Notes: generated by a model from the sequence alone, not told the origin. DNA of 17,124 nucleotides from Candidatus Sericytochromatia bacterium (GCA_913773825.1 CAJYHH010000894.1:1-17124), one strand, 5' to 3'. Positions 6,480-14,377 are shown, counted from the first letter of the stretch. Program-made: numbers and translations.

Positions 6480-8264
6480 CTAGCGTTTGACGGCTTTTTT
6501 ACGCAGGCGAATATTCTTGGGCGTGACTTCGATTAACTCGTCATCTTGAATATATGACATCGCTTCTTCCAGATTGATTAAGCGCGGTGTTTTTAGCGGG
6601 ATCAAGTCATCAGCGCCAGCTGAACGCATATTGGTCAGCTTTTTAGCTTTACAGATGTTAACCGGCAGTTCTTGGGGACGGTTGTGTTCACCAATAATCA
6701 TGCCAACATAAACTTCTGTACCAGGTGAGATAAAGAAGATGCCGCGATCTTCAAGCGCCTGAATAGAATAAGCTTTGGCAGGGCCAGCTTCAATACACCA
6801 GATCGCACCGTTGCGTGACTGAGGCAAATCGCCTTTATAAGGCTGATAGTTGTCAAAGGTTGAGTACATAATGCCTTCACCCTTGGTCAGGCGGACATAG
6901 TCTGAAGAAAAACCAATCATGCCACGTGCCGGAATCGCAAAGCGCAAGATACTGCGGTTTTGAGGAGTGGTTTCCATATGCACCATTTCGCCTTTACGAC
7001 GTCCAAGCGCCTCAATACAAGAGCCCACATAGTCACCAGGCACATCGAGAACCAAGCTTTCAATTGGCTCAAGGGTCTGGCCGTTTTCTTCTTTGAGAAT
7101 CACTCGCGGACGGCTAATCTGGAATTCAAAACCTTCACGACGCATCGTTTCAATCAGGATACCCAGATGTAACTCACCACGACCGGAGACATAAAAGCTA
7201 TCTGTTGTGTCACCGTCGATTACTCGCAGACTGAGATTGCTGAGGGTTTCGCGATACAGGCGTTTACGCAGATGACGAGAGGTCAGGAACTCTCCTTCAC
7301 GCCCCGCAAAAGGGCTATCGTTGACAGAAAAGGTCATCTGCAGAGTGGGTTCATCTACATGGATTGGAGGCAGAGGCTGGGGATTTTCGATATCAACCAG
7401 GGTTTCACCAATATGAATCTCACCCACACCACTAAAGGCAATAATGTCACCAGGGTGAGCTTCGGTAATTTCTTCACGCTTAAGGCCCTGATAACGGTAG
7501 AGCTTCCCCAGATTGACGTTGCGCTTTTCACCGTCATTATCAGAAATGGCAATGCGGGTACCCGTGCGCATAATCCCCTGAGACAAACGGCCAATGCCGA
7601 TATGGCCCAGGTACTCATCATAATCGATGTTAGCAACCTGAAGCTGAATCGGTGCGTCAACTGGGGCATGCGGAGCCGGAACTTTTTGAACAATCATTTC
7701 AAATAATTGCTGCATATTATCGGGCTGGACATCGGGATCATCCGTGGCAAAACCCTGAACGCCAGATGCAAAGATATATGGGAAGTCGCATTGTTCTTCG
7801 CTTGCGCCAAGCTCCATAAACAGATCTAAGACTTCATCAATGGCTTCCATGGGGCGTGCAAAGGCACGGTCAATTTTATTAACGACCACAATCACGCGGA
7901 GATTTTTTTCTAATGCTTTGCGCAGAACAAAGCGAGTCTGGGGCATCGGGCCTTCAACTGCATCAACAATCAACAGCGCGCCATCAACCATACCGAGAAT
8001 ACGTTCAACTTCACCACCAAAGTCAGCGTGACCAGGGGTGTCGACAATATTGATACGGGTATCGTAATACTGAACGGCTGTATTTTTAGCCAGAATGGTA
8101 ATTCCACGTTCACGTTCAAGGTCGTTAGAGTCCATGACTCGTTCAACGATGCGTTCATGAGCTTGAAAAGTCCCGCTCTGCTTGAGTAATTCATCAACGA
8201 GGGTCGTTTTGCCGTGGTCCACATGGGCAATCACAGCAACATTGCGTAAAGCTTCACGTTTCAT
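6480..8264 (-). CDS. typA: Ribosome-associated GTPase TypA/BipA
   Basis: 594 residues, close to the usual ~605. This is a translational GTPase of the EF-G/LepA superfamily that binds the 70S ribosome and helps 50S assembly and stress or cold adaptation. All G motifs are visible: G1 AHVDHGKT (13-20), G2 RERGITI (51-57), G3 DTPGHADFGG (75-84) and G4 NKID (129-132). The domain order fits: G domain, a beta-barrel (about 200-290), an EF-G III/V-like part with SGRGELHLGILIETMRREG, and the TypA-specific C-terminal domain with GMIIGEHNRPQELPVN and a basic tail (KKAVKR). The LHLGILIETMRREGFEF stretch and overall length set it apart from LepA and EF-G. The ATG at 8264 has AAGGA about seven bases upstream. 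It is transcribed alone and shares a terminator with the converging operon. Nothing looks broken. Confidence 0.97.
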   Translation of the reverse strand: MKREALRNVAVIAHVDHGKTTLVDELLKQSGTFQAHERIVERVMDSNDLERERGITILAKNTAVQYYDTRINIVDTPGHADFGGEVERILGMVDGALLIVDAVEGPMPQTRFVLRKALEKNLRVIVVVNKIDRAFARPMEAIDEVLDLFMELGASEEQCDFPYIFASGVQGFATDDPDVQPDNMQQLFEMIVQKVPAPHAPVDAPIQLQVANIDYDEYLGHIGIGRLSQGIMRTGTRIAISDNDGEKRNVNLGKLYRYQGLKREEITEAHPGDIIAFSGVGEIHIGETLVDIENPQPLPPIHVDEPTLQMTFSVNDSPFAGREGEFLTSRHLRKRLYRETLSNLSLRVIDGDTTDSFYVSGRGELHLGILIETMRREGFEFQISRPRVILKEENGQTLEPIESLVLDVPGDYVGSCIEALGRRKGEMVHMETTPQNRSILRFAIPARGMIGFSSDYVRLTKGEGIMYSTFDNYQPYKGDLPQSRNGAIWCIEAGPAKAYSIQALEDRGIFFISPGTEVYVGMIIGEHNRPQELPVNICKAKKLTNMRSAGADDLIPLKTPRLINLEEAMSYIQDDELIEVTPKNIRLRKKAVKR

Positions 8265-8323
8265 AAAAAGTCCTTAAAGGGCTATTGGCTGTTGACTGCA
8301 AGCTAATTTGCCCAAAGCAGCAA

Positions 8324-8386
8324 AACTCGTCAAGCGAGCTGAACTTGAAAAGCTTTAGGGAGCCGTCTGAAACTCGAACAAGCGAG
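8324..8386. repeat. Two related short hairpin-forming repeats upstream of typA
   Basis: AACTCGTCAAGCGAG (8324-8338) and AACTCGAACAAGCGAG (8371-8386) are near-identical direct repeats 47 bases apart. Each can fold on itself (CTCG with CGAG). They lie in the 288-base gap between typA and the gene ending at 8553, most likely in the typA leader. Apart from these and the hairpin at 8486-8528, I see nothing else certain in that gap. Confidence 0.5.
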
Positions 8387-8485
8387 GAGGCACAGAGAAT
8401 AAGCTGACAAAAAACAGCAGTTAAATCCAGTATAAGAGATAAGTATCGTCAGCCGCTGCTAGATAGATTCAACAAAGCATGAGAT

Positions 8486-8528
8486 TTCAGGACTTAAAGC
8501 CAAAAAACTTAAAACTCCAAGCCCTGAA
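8486..8528 (-). terminator. Possible terminator of the three-gene subtilase operon
   Basis: Arms 8486-8495 (TTCAGGACTT) and 8519-8528 (AAGCCCTGAA) pair over 10 bases with one G-U pair and a 23-base loop, starting 25 bases past the stop at 8553. There is no T-run after it in the minus direction, so its strength as a terminator is doubtful. Confidence 0.4.
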
Positions 8529-8552
8529 TAAACAGTTAGCTCACCAACTCTA

Positions 8553-9926
8553 TTACCAACTCAAAATCTGAGTCAGCAATTTACGGTTGTCTGCTTCGTC
8601 CAGGTTAGCTTTGCCGTTACCGTCAGAATCTTCGTTTGACCATAAAGACGTATCTCCAACCAACACCACTTTGCCAGCTCCATACGCTGCTGCACAGATA
8701 ACCGCAAACGAACCGCTATTGTCTGCAATCTGGAAGCTATTAGAACTGGTACGAGCGATCAGATCACCTGTTGTAGCAGAAGCGCCTAAACGGACCGAAC
8801 CGGATTGATAAAGCTTAAGCTGGCTTAGACCTGTTGTCACAGGATGAGCCTGAAACCCCCCAACCGTTAAAAAGCCACTGCTGTTTTCACGCAAAGTATC
8901 CAGACCAAACTGAACATTTAGCGGCATAAGCAACTGATTTACAGCAGAACCATTAAAACCTGCAAAACCAGCCCACTCACCTGTCACAATCAGTTTGCGG
9001 CCACTTAATACAAACGCTTGAATGGCGCCAATTTCTTCAACACTAAAGCTGCTGGCTGGGCTTAAAATCAGCAGAACATCTAAATTATCAAGCTGGTCTA
9101 ATAAATTGCCAGTGAGTGTTTCAACCTGAAAACCAGTTGCTGTAATGGCGCTTTGGAGGCCAGCATAAGGCCCTAGACCCGCTGTACCCGCTTGCCCTAA
9201 AGGACTATGCGTTGCATCAAGCCCCAGACGTAAAGGACCTGTTTTAGTTGCTAAAGTCAAATCGCCTAAATCCTGATGCTGACCGGACTGAACACTAATA
9301 GAACGCGACAAAGGCTGAAATCCAGCTTTAGAAATAGCCAGTCTTACATCACTGGCTGCGCTATAGCCAAATTGAAAACGTCCTTCGTTATCAGTAGTAA
9401 CAGTCTGACGTGAATCAAAGACAGAAGCCCCTACAACCGGACGACTATTACTGTCTAAGACTCGCCCTCTCAGACTGGTATTTAACGGACTTAAAACAAT
9501 CGCAAGCAAAAGCTCTTTCTGACCTTGAGTTGCTAATTGTCCAAGATTAGCCTTACGTGAAGCGGCTTCATAGCCAGGAGCAGTAACTTCAAAAGTATAT
9601 TCTCCACCCTGACGAAGCTCAGGAAAGTTAACCCGACCACTGGCATCTGTTGTGAGCTTAACGGTGGGCTGAGTTGGACTGGTCGCACTCACTACCGCAC
9701 CAGCAATCATCTGGCTGCTGCCATTCTGAATCTGGATTTGAACCTGAACTTTAGCCGTAGGCAAAGGTGTACTGCCTGGGCCGGGTGAATTAGAGCTGCC
9801 TGGATTAGGCGAAGCACTGGGATTTGCATCAGGCGAAACGGGATCTGTACAAGCTACTAACAAGGCACTTAACAAGAGAGCACTTAAGACTCTGATGGAT
9901 TGTTTTGTTTTAATCATGGGCATCAT
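8553..9926 (-). CDS. Lipoprotein with two carboxypeptidase-regulatory domains, GATase-like domain and EF-hand loop
   Basis: 457 residues. Lipoprotein signal with lipobox LVAC (Cys26), then a Ser/Pro/Asn linker (about 29-57). Two Ig-like carboxypeptidase-regulatory-type domains follow (about 58-145 and 150-226), with the GxVxDSxxxPVxGASV and TTDxEGRFxF patterns. Residues about 231-457 resemble the ThuA/DUF4350 class of GATase-like folds: LRLGLDATHSPLG, then NLDVLLILSP, then IQAFVLSGRKLIVTGEW, and YGAGKVVLVGDTSLWSNED. No catalytic Cys or Ser elbow is evident, so a binding role is likelier than an enzyme. DSDGNGKANLDE (433-444) fits the 12-residue Ca-binding EF-hand loop. Last gene of the operon; it overlaps the subtilase gene by 17 bases. 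Three ATGs lie close together (9926, 9923, 9917). GGAG is one base from the first, so 9923 or 9917 is a better start. Inferred role: an envelope partner of the subtilase. Confidence 0.8.
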   Translation of the reverse strand: MMPMIKTKQSIRVLSALLLSALLVACTDPVSPDANPSASPNPGSSNSPGPGSTPLPTAKVQVQIQIQNGSSQMIAGAVVSATSPTQPTVKLTTDASGRVNFPELRQGGEYTFEVTAPGYEAASRKANLGQLATQGQKELLLAIVLSPLNTSLRGRVLDSNSRPVVGASVFDSRQTVTTDNEGRFQFGYSAASDVRLAISKAGFQPLSRSISVQSGQHQDLGDLTLATKTGPLRLGLDATHSPLGQAGTAGLGPYAGLQSAITATGFQVETLTGNLLDQLDNLDVLLILSPASSFSVEEIGAIQAFVLSGRKLIVTGEWAGFAGFNGSAVNQLLMPLNVQFGLDTLRENSSGFLTVGGFQAHPVTTGLSQLKLYQSGSVRLGASATTGDLIARTSSNSFQIADNSGSFAVICAAAYGAGKVVLVGDTSLWSNEDSDGNGKANLDEADNRKLLTQILSW

Positions 9927-11328
9927 GCTCCGTCCACTTTAGGGCGCGATAGGCATTCAGCTTGCCGTAGCCCGAATCTTCATCAAAACCCGGCACACCA
10001 ATATCGTCAGCCGTTGTAATCAAACGAGAACGAATCTGAGCCGGTGTTAAATTAGGCTCACGTGATAACATCAGTGCAACCACACCCGTTACATGCGGGC
10101 AGGCCATTGAAGTCCCTGATGTTGAAGCATAACTGGTGCTTGTTACGCGTTTAGCAAAAAATTCAAAAGTATTGTAAGTGGGCCAGGTCGACCAGATCTG
10201 CTGGCCTTCCCGTAAAGCAGCAGAACGTCCACCGCCACCAGGTGCGACAATATCAATTTCTGCGCCGCCGTTAGAATAACTCGCAACCCGATCAAATTCA
10301 GTATGTGCACCAACCCCAATCACACCACTATAGGCAGCTGGAACGGTAATCGGTGAGACTACTCCATGGCTACGGTCACTTTCGTTACCAGTGGCTGAAA
10401 CAATCGGAATATTTCGCTGTAAGGCAAGACGAATCACATCAACAAGTGCCTGTGTACTTTTAGAAGCAGGGCCCCCAATGCTGATATTAATCACTTTTGC
10501 ATTTTTATCGATAGCGCGCTGAAAAGCAGCTGTCAGAGTTGCGGCATCTGTATTACCAGCATAGTCAGTTGCTTTAATCGGCAGAATTTTAATTCCACCG
10601 CCGGCAACACCCGCAACACCAATGCCATTGTTCATAGATGCGGCGATAATCCCCGTTACATGGGTACCGTGACCATTGCCATCACGTCCACCAAAATTAA
10701 TCACATCGCTTGTCAGGGCATTGCGATAGATATCTGAGCCTTTTTCTTCGTTATAAATGTCTTCTAAAGGCAAAAGATGGTCAACTAAATCAGGATGATT
10801 GGGATCCACACCAGAGTCAATCACCGCAACGGTTATACCAGCGTTACCCGTAGTAAGTCCCCAGGCCAAATCCACTTTGGAACTCTTGATGTTCCATTGC
10901 TGGCCATAACGCGGATCATCAGGCTGAACAGGCGTCTGCTGAATCTGAAAGCCCGGCAGGCTAAAACTGGGATTGGGCTCTGCATATTCAACCTGACCAG
11001 AAGCCTTGAGCACATCCATGCTCTGCAGCAATGAACGATCATCGGGAATCCGTAATTTATAAATACCCGCACTGCCAGAAAGCTGATCCACAGAACTCGC
11101 CTGAACCAAAGCACTCACTCGATTGAGATCGGCAGGATTTTTGAGCCTGATAATCACATCACGGCTATTGGCGATACTGACATGTTGTAAGACAGTCCGC
11201 GCATCCTGAACAGGTATACCAGAGTGATTATCGTTGTGAACAACACCGGCAAGATTGACAGTGCCACAAGCACTGAGAAGAGCAAGCGCAAGCGCCGCGC
11301 TGAGCTTAGGAGTAAAGTCTTTGAGCAT
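9910..11328 (-). CDS. Lipoprotein subtilisin-like serine peptidase (family S8)
   Basis: 472 residues. Lipobox LSAC puts the lipid-bearing Cys at 21. Residues about 56-122 are a fervidolysin-type N-terminal prodomain (DVIIRLKNP...IYKLRIP...VEYAEPN). The peptidase domain runs about 140-465 with a complete triad: Asp171 (VIDSGVDPNHPD), His220 (GHGTHVTG), Ser407 (GTSMACPHVTG) and oxyanion Asn315 (SATGNES). It is expected to be an active endopeptidase anchored in the envelope, with the prodomain guiding folding and blocking the site until removed. The start ATG at 11328 lies inside the end of the upstream gene (23-base overlap) and has no clear Shine-Dalgarno site, which suggests translational coupling. 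Its stop overlaps the next gene by 17 bases. The neighbour upstream encodes three more copies of the same prodomain type without a protease, which makes a trans-acting foldase or inhibitor likely. Confidence 0.93.
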   Translation of the reverse strand: MLKDFTPKLSAALALALLSACGTVNLAGVVHNDNHSGIPVQDARTVLQHVSIANSRDVIIRLKNPADLNRVSALVQASSVDQLSGSAGIYKLRIPDDRSLLQSMDVLKASGQVEYAEPNPSFSLPGFQIQQTPVQPDDPRYGQQWNIKSSKVDLAWGLTTGNAGITVAVIDSGVDPNHPDLVDHLLPLEDIYNEEKGSDIYRNALTSDVINFGGRDGNGHGTHVTGIIAASMNNGIGVAGVAGGGIKILPIKATDYAGNTDAATLTAAFQRAIDKNAKVINISIGGPASKSTQALVDVIRLALQRNIPIVSATGNESDRSHGVVSPITVPAAYSGVIGVGAHTEFDRVASYSNGGAEIDIVAPGGGGRSAALREGQQIWSTWPTYNTFEFFAKRVTSTSYASTSGTSMACPHVTGVVALMLSREPNLTPAQIRSRLITTADDIGVPGFDEDSGYGKLNAYRALKWTEHDAHD

Positions 11329-12238
11329 TTGTTACATTCGGGTAGAGCATAAAGATTCGGAGAGCTCTGGCCGGGTTAAGGCTCGGCGGAAGCTGAATCC
11401 GGTATGTATCAAAGGACTCCTGCCGCACAGGCCGGGTTCCATAAATCTGATGAAAGAGGTTTACCGTAGCGGCAGGCGTCTTAGGCCTAAACGTGACAAT
11501 CATCTGTCCTCCACCATCTAGAGGGATTTGCGTATAGACCATTGTGCCATTGGGCAAACCCGTTTGATTGTTTTGATTTGCTGAATTGGGCGCTGAACTT
11601 GCAGCCGGACTAGCAGGGGTCTGAGGCTGCACCTGGCCCTGAGCATTTACAGGTGAGGGCAATTGCATCGTGTAATTAGGCTCAGCGTATTGAACCATAC
11701 CACTTTCAGTGTACAAAGCAACGGCTTCAGCCACACTTAAATTTTGCGGTAGACGTAAACGATAGACATCTACTCCAGAAATGCGACTAATCTCTGTAAT
11801 TTGATTGCGGGAATTAAAAAAGCGAATATCGTCACTGCTCATATCAGGATTAAATTTAACCAGCATCTCACCAGGCAAAAAATCCTGAGTTTGTACAGCC
11901 TGAGCATTAGGAACCGGTGTGAGATTTACAGCCTGGGGATTAATATGATCTGCTACCTGGTAAACAGGCGCAGGATTGGTGGCATCAACTGTCGGCAAAC
12001 TGGCAAAGAGCTCAGCATACTGATCAAGCGTCCGCAGCTTTGGAACTTTAAAACGCCAGGTCTGCTTGTCGACTCTGGCAATAATTGGAGCCTTAAAGGT
12101 CTGGCTGAGAGTCTGAACAAAAGTCTGGCTGACTTCTGTACGAAAGTGAACCGTGACTTCATCATTAAAAGCCGCGACCGGGCCACTCAAAACAGCCAGG
12201 ACGGCAAAAGTAAACAGAGCAGATACCGTTTTTTTCAT
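11306..12238 (-). CDS. Secreted protein of three tandem subtilase-prodomain-like repeats, no protease domain
   Basis: 310 residues. Signal peptide about 1-23 (VAA-F). Three units of about 65 residues follow one pattern (strand, helix, Y/W-R-x-x-x-P strand, helix, closing strand). Unit 1 is about 28-93 (VTVHFRTEV, WRFKVPKL), unit 2 about 125-191 (MLVKFNPDM, YRLRLPQNL, VQYAEPNY), unit 3 about 246-310 (MIVTFRPKT, YRIQLPPSL). Unit 2 ends in YAEPNY, the signature of fervidolysin-type subtilase prodomains, and it aligns with the prodomain of the next gene. A Gln/Ser/Pro/Asn-rich linker (about 195-240) separates units 2 and 3. No Asp/His/Ser protease motifs are present. Known biology: subtilase prodomains fold the enzyme and inhibit it, and stand-alone versions act as in-trans inhibitors. 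Inference: a trans chaperone or inhibitor for the subtilase made from the same RNA. First gene of the overlapping trio; no Shine-Dalgarno site, with TATAAT six bases before the ATG. Confidence 0.85.
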   Translation of the reverse strand: MKKTVSALFTFAVLAVLSGPVAAFNDEVTVHFRTEVSQTFVQTLSQTFKAPIIARVDKQTWRFKVPKLRTLDQYAELFASLPTVDATNPAPVYQVADHINPQAVNLTPVPNAQAVQTQDFLPGEMLVKFNPDMSSDDIRFFNSRNQITEISRISGVDVYRLRLPQNLSVAEAVALYTESGMVQYAEPNYTMQLPSPVNAQGQVQPQTPASPAASSAPNSANQNNQTGLPNGTMVYTQIPLDGGGQMIVTFRPKTPAATVNLFHQIYGTRPVRQESFDTYRIQLPPSLNPARALRIFMLYPNVTNAQRLYS

Positions 12239-12244
12239 GGGCTT

Positions 12245-12250
12245 ATTATA
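12245..12250 (-). promoter_or_regulatory. Candidate -10 box giving a leaderless start for the prodomain operon
   Basis: A perfect TATAAT on the minus strand ends exactly six bases before the ATG at 12238. Transcription would start at or next to the A of the start codon. A poor -35 (TTATCT) lies 17 bases upstream. The 20 bases before the ATG hold no Shine-Dalgarno-like sequence, which fits a leaderless message. Confidence 0.55.
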
Positions 12251-12312
12251 ACAGGGCGTTCTGACAGAGATAAAGGCTTTTATGGAACTGTCCCAGCACG
12301 CTTAATCAGCGC

Positions 12313-13608
12313 CTAATACTGACCAACACGCGAAATTGAACCAACAGAGCCCCAGGCGTACCACAGATCATAATCACGATAATCAGATGCCGAAGCCCGA
12401 TAATTATTGCGGTCTGTATAACGTGGCGTCAGAGCGTCACGATAACGCAGCGCACCGCGTCCACCCATCGCGCGATTCATGACCCCTGCCGGTGGCGGAG
12501 CTGAAAAAGTAAAGCGAGGGTCCCCAGTACCAGGCGCACTTTGGCTCGGATTTGAGAACGAAATATCTACATAACGCTCAGCAGGATTGGTTGCTGTGGG
12601 ATTGACTTCATATTGAACCGTACTAATTCCGCCAGAAACTGTCGGAGGAGCAGATGAACTCCCAGTGCCACCCGACGCTGTCCAGCTCACGTTAAAGCTG
12701 AGAAAGAGATTTCCTGAAGCATCAACATAGAGCTGAGCAATCTGGTCACTTGTCCCGGCAGGGTTATTCGGACTGTTATTGTCTGCGCCACCTGTCTGGG
12801 CGTCCATCGTGACATAAACAGGCTCATAAACATAAGGGTTATTAACCGGATGATAAGTCGCCGGAACATAAGGGTTATTTGTCGCATCATAAGGCTGATT
12901 GGGATCTTGCAATACAGGGTTGGGATTGGCAAGACGTCGGGATTCATAAGGCGTTAAACCCGTTGGTTGGGGCGAAGCTGTTGAATAACTACGCCCATTA
13001 AGATTAGCACGAGCCTGAGCGCCGTCTCCTGTACGAGTTGGCGTACCGACCGGGCCCCCACCTAAAGCCAGAAACTGCTGAGCCGTAAACGAATTGGTAA
13101 CGGGTGTGCCTGGTGGAACCTGGGTCGGCGTTGAACCTGTACCAGTAGGAGGAGCCGCACCAAAAAAGTCGCCATGCCCCGTAAAACCAGCCTGAACCGT
13201 CCATTGTGCATAAGTAGCAGCTGCTGCTTCCCATTGCAACTTAAGCGTTGTGATTTCAAACGAGAAATTAATCAGAGCACTGGCCATCTCAAGCAGATCC
13301 ATCGTGGTGGTTTTGCTCATAACGGCCAGGGTAATCGACAAAGCAGAAGAAATCATTTTTAAACCGGCGCCAGCCGTGAGCTCAGCAATCGCGCCCTGAC
13401 CATCTACTTTTTGGCGAATCTGGGCAGCCAGCTGGTTAGCGGCTTGAAAGCGCTGTTCAAGCAACTGCTCTGCGGCATCCTGACCTGAGACGATACTTTG
13501 ACCAAGAGCCTGGTTGACCTGGTTATAAAAGCTAGGGATTTTTTCCTGGACGTCTTCTTTTGAACGCAAGGCCATTGCGTCAGAGCGCATTGCTTGAATG
13601 GCAGGCAT
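12313..13608 (-). CDS. Unrecognised protein with helical N-terminus and Pro/Asn/Tyr/Gly-rich body
   Basis: 431 residues, family not recognised. About 1-140 is mostly helical. It has a Gln/Ala-rich amphipathic part (17-68) and two fairly hydrophobic helices (about 83-98, LKMISSALSITLAVMS, and about 104-118, MDLLEMASALINFSF). About 150-285 is a low-complexity region of Pro, Gly, Thr and Asn containing the near-repeats NNPYVPATYHP and NNPYVYEPVYV (about 244-266). About 288-370 is a likely beta domain (LYVDASGNLFLSFNVSW). The C-terminus is rich in Arg and Tyr (about 385-412). No Sec signal is visible, and the start is secure (AAAGGAG nine bases before the ATG at 13608). The composition suits an extracellular matrix, coat or filament protein, and the paired hydrophobic helices could insert in a membrane; both ideas are inference. 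The next gene begins 74 bases downstream with its own probable promoter. Confidence 0.65.
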   Translation of the reverse strand: MPAIQAMRSDAMALRSKEDVQEKIPSFYNQVNQALGQSIVSGQDAAEQLLEQRFQAANQLAAQIRQKVDGQGAIAELTAGAGLKMISSALSITLAVMSKTTTMDLLEMASALINFSFEITTLKLQWEAAAATYAQWTVQAGFTGHGDFFGAAPPTGTGSTPTQVPPGTPVTNSFTAQQFLALGGGPVGTPTRTGDGAQARANLNGRSYSTASPQPTGLTPYESRRLANPNPVLQDPNQPYDATNNPYVPATYHPVNNPYVYEPVYVTMDAQTGGADNNSPNNPAGTSDQIAQLYVDASGNLFLSFNVSWTASGGTGSSSAPPTVSGGISTVQYEVNPTATNPAERYVDISFSNPSQSAPGTGDPRFTFSAPPPAGVMNRAMGGRGALRYRDALTPRYTDRNNYRASASDYRDYDLWYAWGSVGSISRVGQY

Positions 13609-13730
13609 AAACAGTTTCTCCTTTGGTGCCGGGCAAAGTGGCTCTTGATTAGACTAAATCTAAAAATAATGCAGTTAAATTTAAAAGCCTGTGCAGACAA
13701 ATAGAGCCGTCATGATTGTAGAAGGAACCC

Positions 13731-13749
13731 TGCTTGCCTGAAGCAAGCA
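13731..13749. repeat. Short hairpin in the divergent gap before msrB
   Basis: TGCTTGC and GCAAGCA (7-bp arms, 5-base loop) form a perfect inverted repeat in the 13609-13879 gap between two divergent genes. It could be an operator or an RNA hairpin. No T-run supports a terminator. Confidence 0.35.
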
Positions 13750-13798
13750 AACAAAAACCTAATCAGCATTTAAAAATCCTTAAAACAATCAGGCAATC

Positions 13799-13828
13799 TT
13801 GACAGCGCTCTCTTGTCAGAGCTTTGAT
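13799..13828 (+). promoter_or_regulatory. Candidate sigma-70-type promoter for msrB
   Basis: A perfect TTGACA (13799-13804), an 18-base spacer and TTTGAT (13823-13828, four of six matches to TATAAT). It would give a leader of about 45 bases before the ATG at 13880. Confidence 0.5.
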
Positions 13829-13879
13829 GAAGAGCAAACAGTAATGTCTTAATTTTTGACAGGAGACACAAAAGACTCT

Positions 13880-14305
13880 ATGAGCAATCCCCAAACTGAC
13901 AACACATCAGATGCAGCAATTCACAAAAGTGATGCTGAATGGCGTGAAGAATTAAACCCTGAAGAGTATCGTATTTTACGTAAACAGGGAACTGAGCGAC
14001 CCTTTACAGGTAAATACTGGGATCACCATGGCCAGGGACAGTATTTATGTGCAGCCTGTGGCCAGGCTTTATTTGAATCAGATACCAAATACGACTCCGG
14101 AAGTGGCTGGCCAAGCTTTTATCAGCCGATTCAACAAAAGGCTGTTGAAACCGAAACGGATACCAGTGGGCGGGAAGTTCGGACTGAAGTTCACTGTTCG
14201 CGCTGTGGCGGGCATTTAGGCCATGTTTTTGATGATGGCCCCAATCCAACCGGGCTGCGTTATTGTATCAACTCTGCTTCACTTAAATTTGAATCAGAGC
14301 AATAA
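13880..14305 (+). CDS. msrB: Peptide-methionine (R)-S-oxide reductase MsrB
   Basis: 141 residues from the ATG at 13880. It reduces the R form of methionine sulfoxide in proteins back to methionine, normally with thioredoxin. It has WREELNPEEYRILRKQGTERPFTG at the N-terminus, the zinc-binding pairs CAAC (57/60) and CSRC (106/109), SGSGWPSF (73-80), HLGHVFDDG (112-120) and the catalytic Cys129 in RYCINSASL. Everything expected of an active zinc-type MsrB is present. The frame is open back to a TTG at 13856, but the AGGAG (13861-13865) lies downstream of that TTG, so the ATG is chosen; the 14-base spacing is somewhat long. No signal peptide, so cytoplasmic. Single gene with its own promoter and a terminator at 14321-14363; no msrA beside it. 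Confidence 0.96.
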   Translation: MSNPQTDNTSDAAIHKSDAEWREELNPEEYRILRKQGTERPFTGKYWDHHGQGQYLCAACGQALFESDTKYDSGSGWPSFYQPIQQKAVETETDTSGREVRTEVHCSRCGGHLGHVFDDGPNPTGLRYCINSASLKFESEQ

Positions 14306-14320
14306 TTTTTAGGACCATTC

Positions 14321-14377
14321 ATTCCCTGGAATTCTGTGACAGATTTACGAATTTCTAGGGAATTTACTTAATTTTTT
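14321..14377 (+). terminator. Terminator of msrB
   Basis: Arms 14321-14333 and 14350-14363 pair over 13 bases (one G-U pair, one bulged T, 16-base loop). TTTTTT follows at about 14372-14377, nine bases past the stem. It lies 15 bases after the msrB stop. The rest of the gap to 14559 is AT-rich with no clear promoter. Confidence 0.6.

Noticed and set aside
7272..7706. 144-codon + strand frame inside typA
   Set aside because: Antisense to a highly conserved gene with all GTPase motifs; no independent support.
11801..12316. 171-codon + strand frame opposite the prodomain gene
   Set aside because: Low-quality sequence composition and no start signal. The minus strand here has a signal peptide and three related repeats.
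13856..13882. TTG start for msrB eight codons upstream
   Set aside because: The Shine-Dalgarno sequence lies downstream of the TTG, and the extra residues are not part of the MsrB fold.
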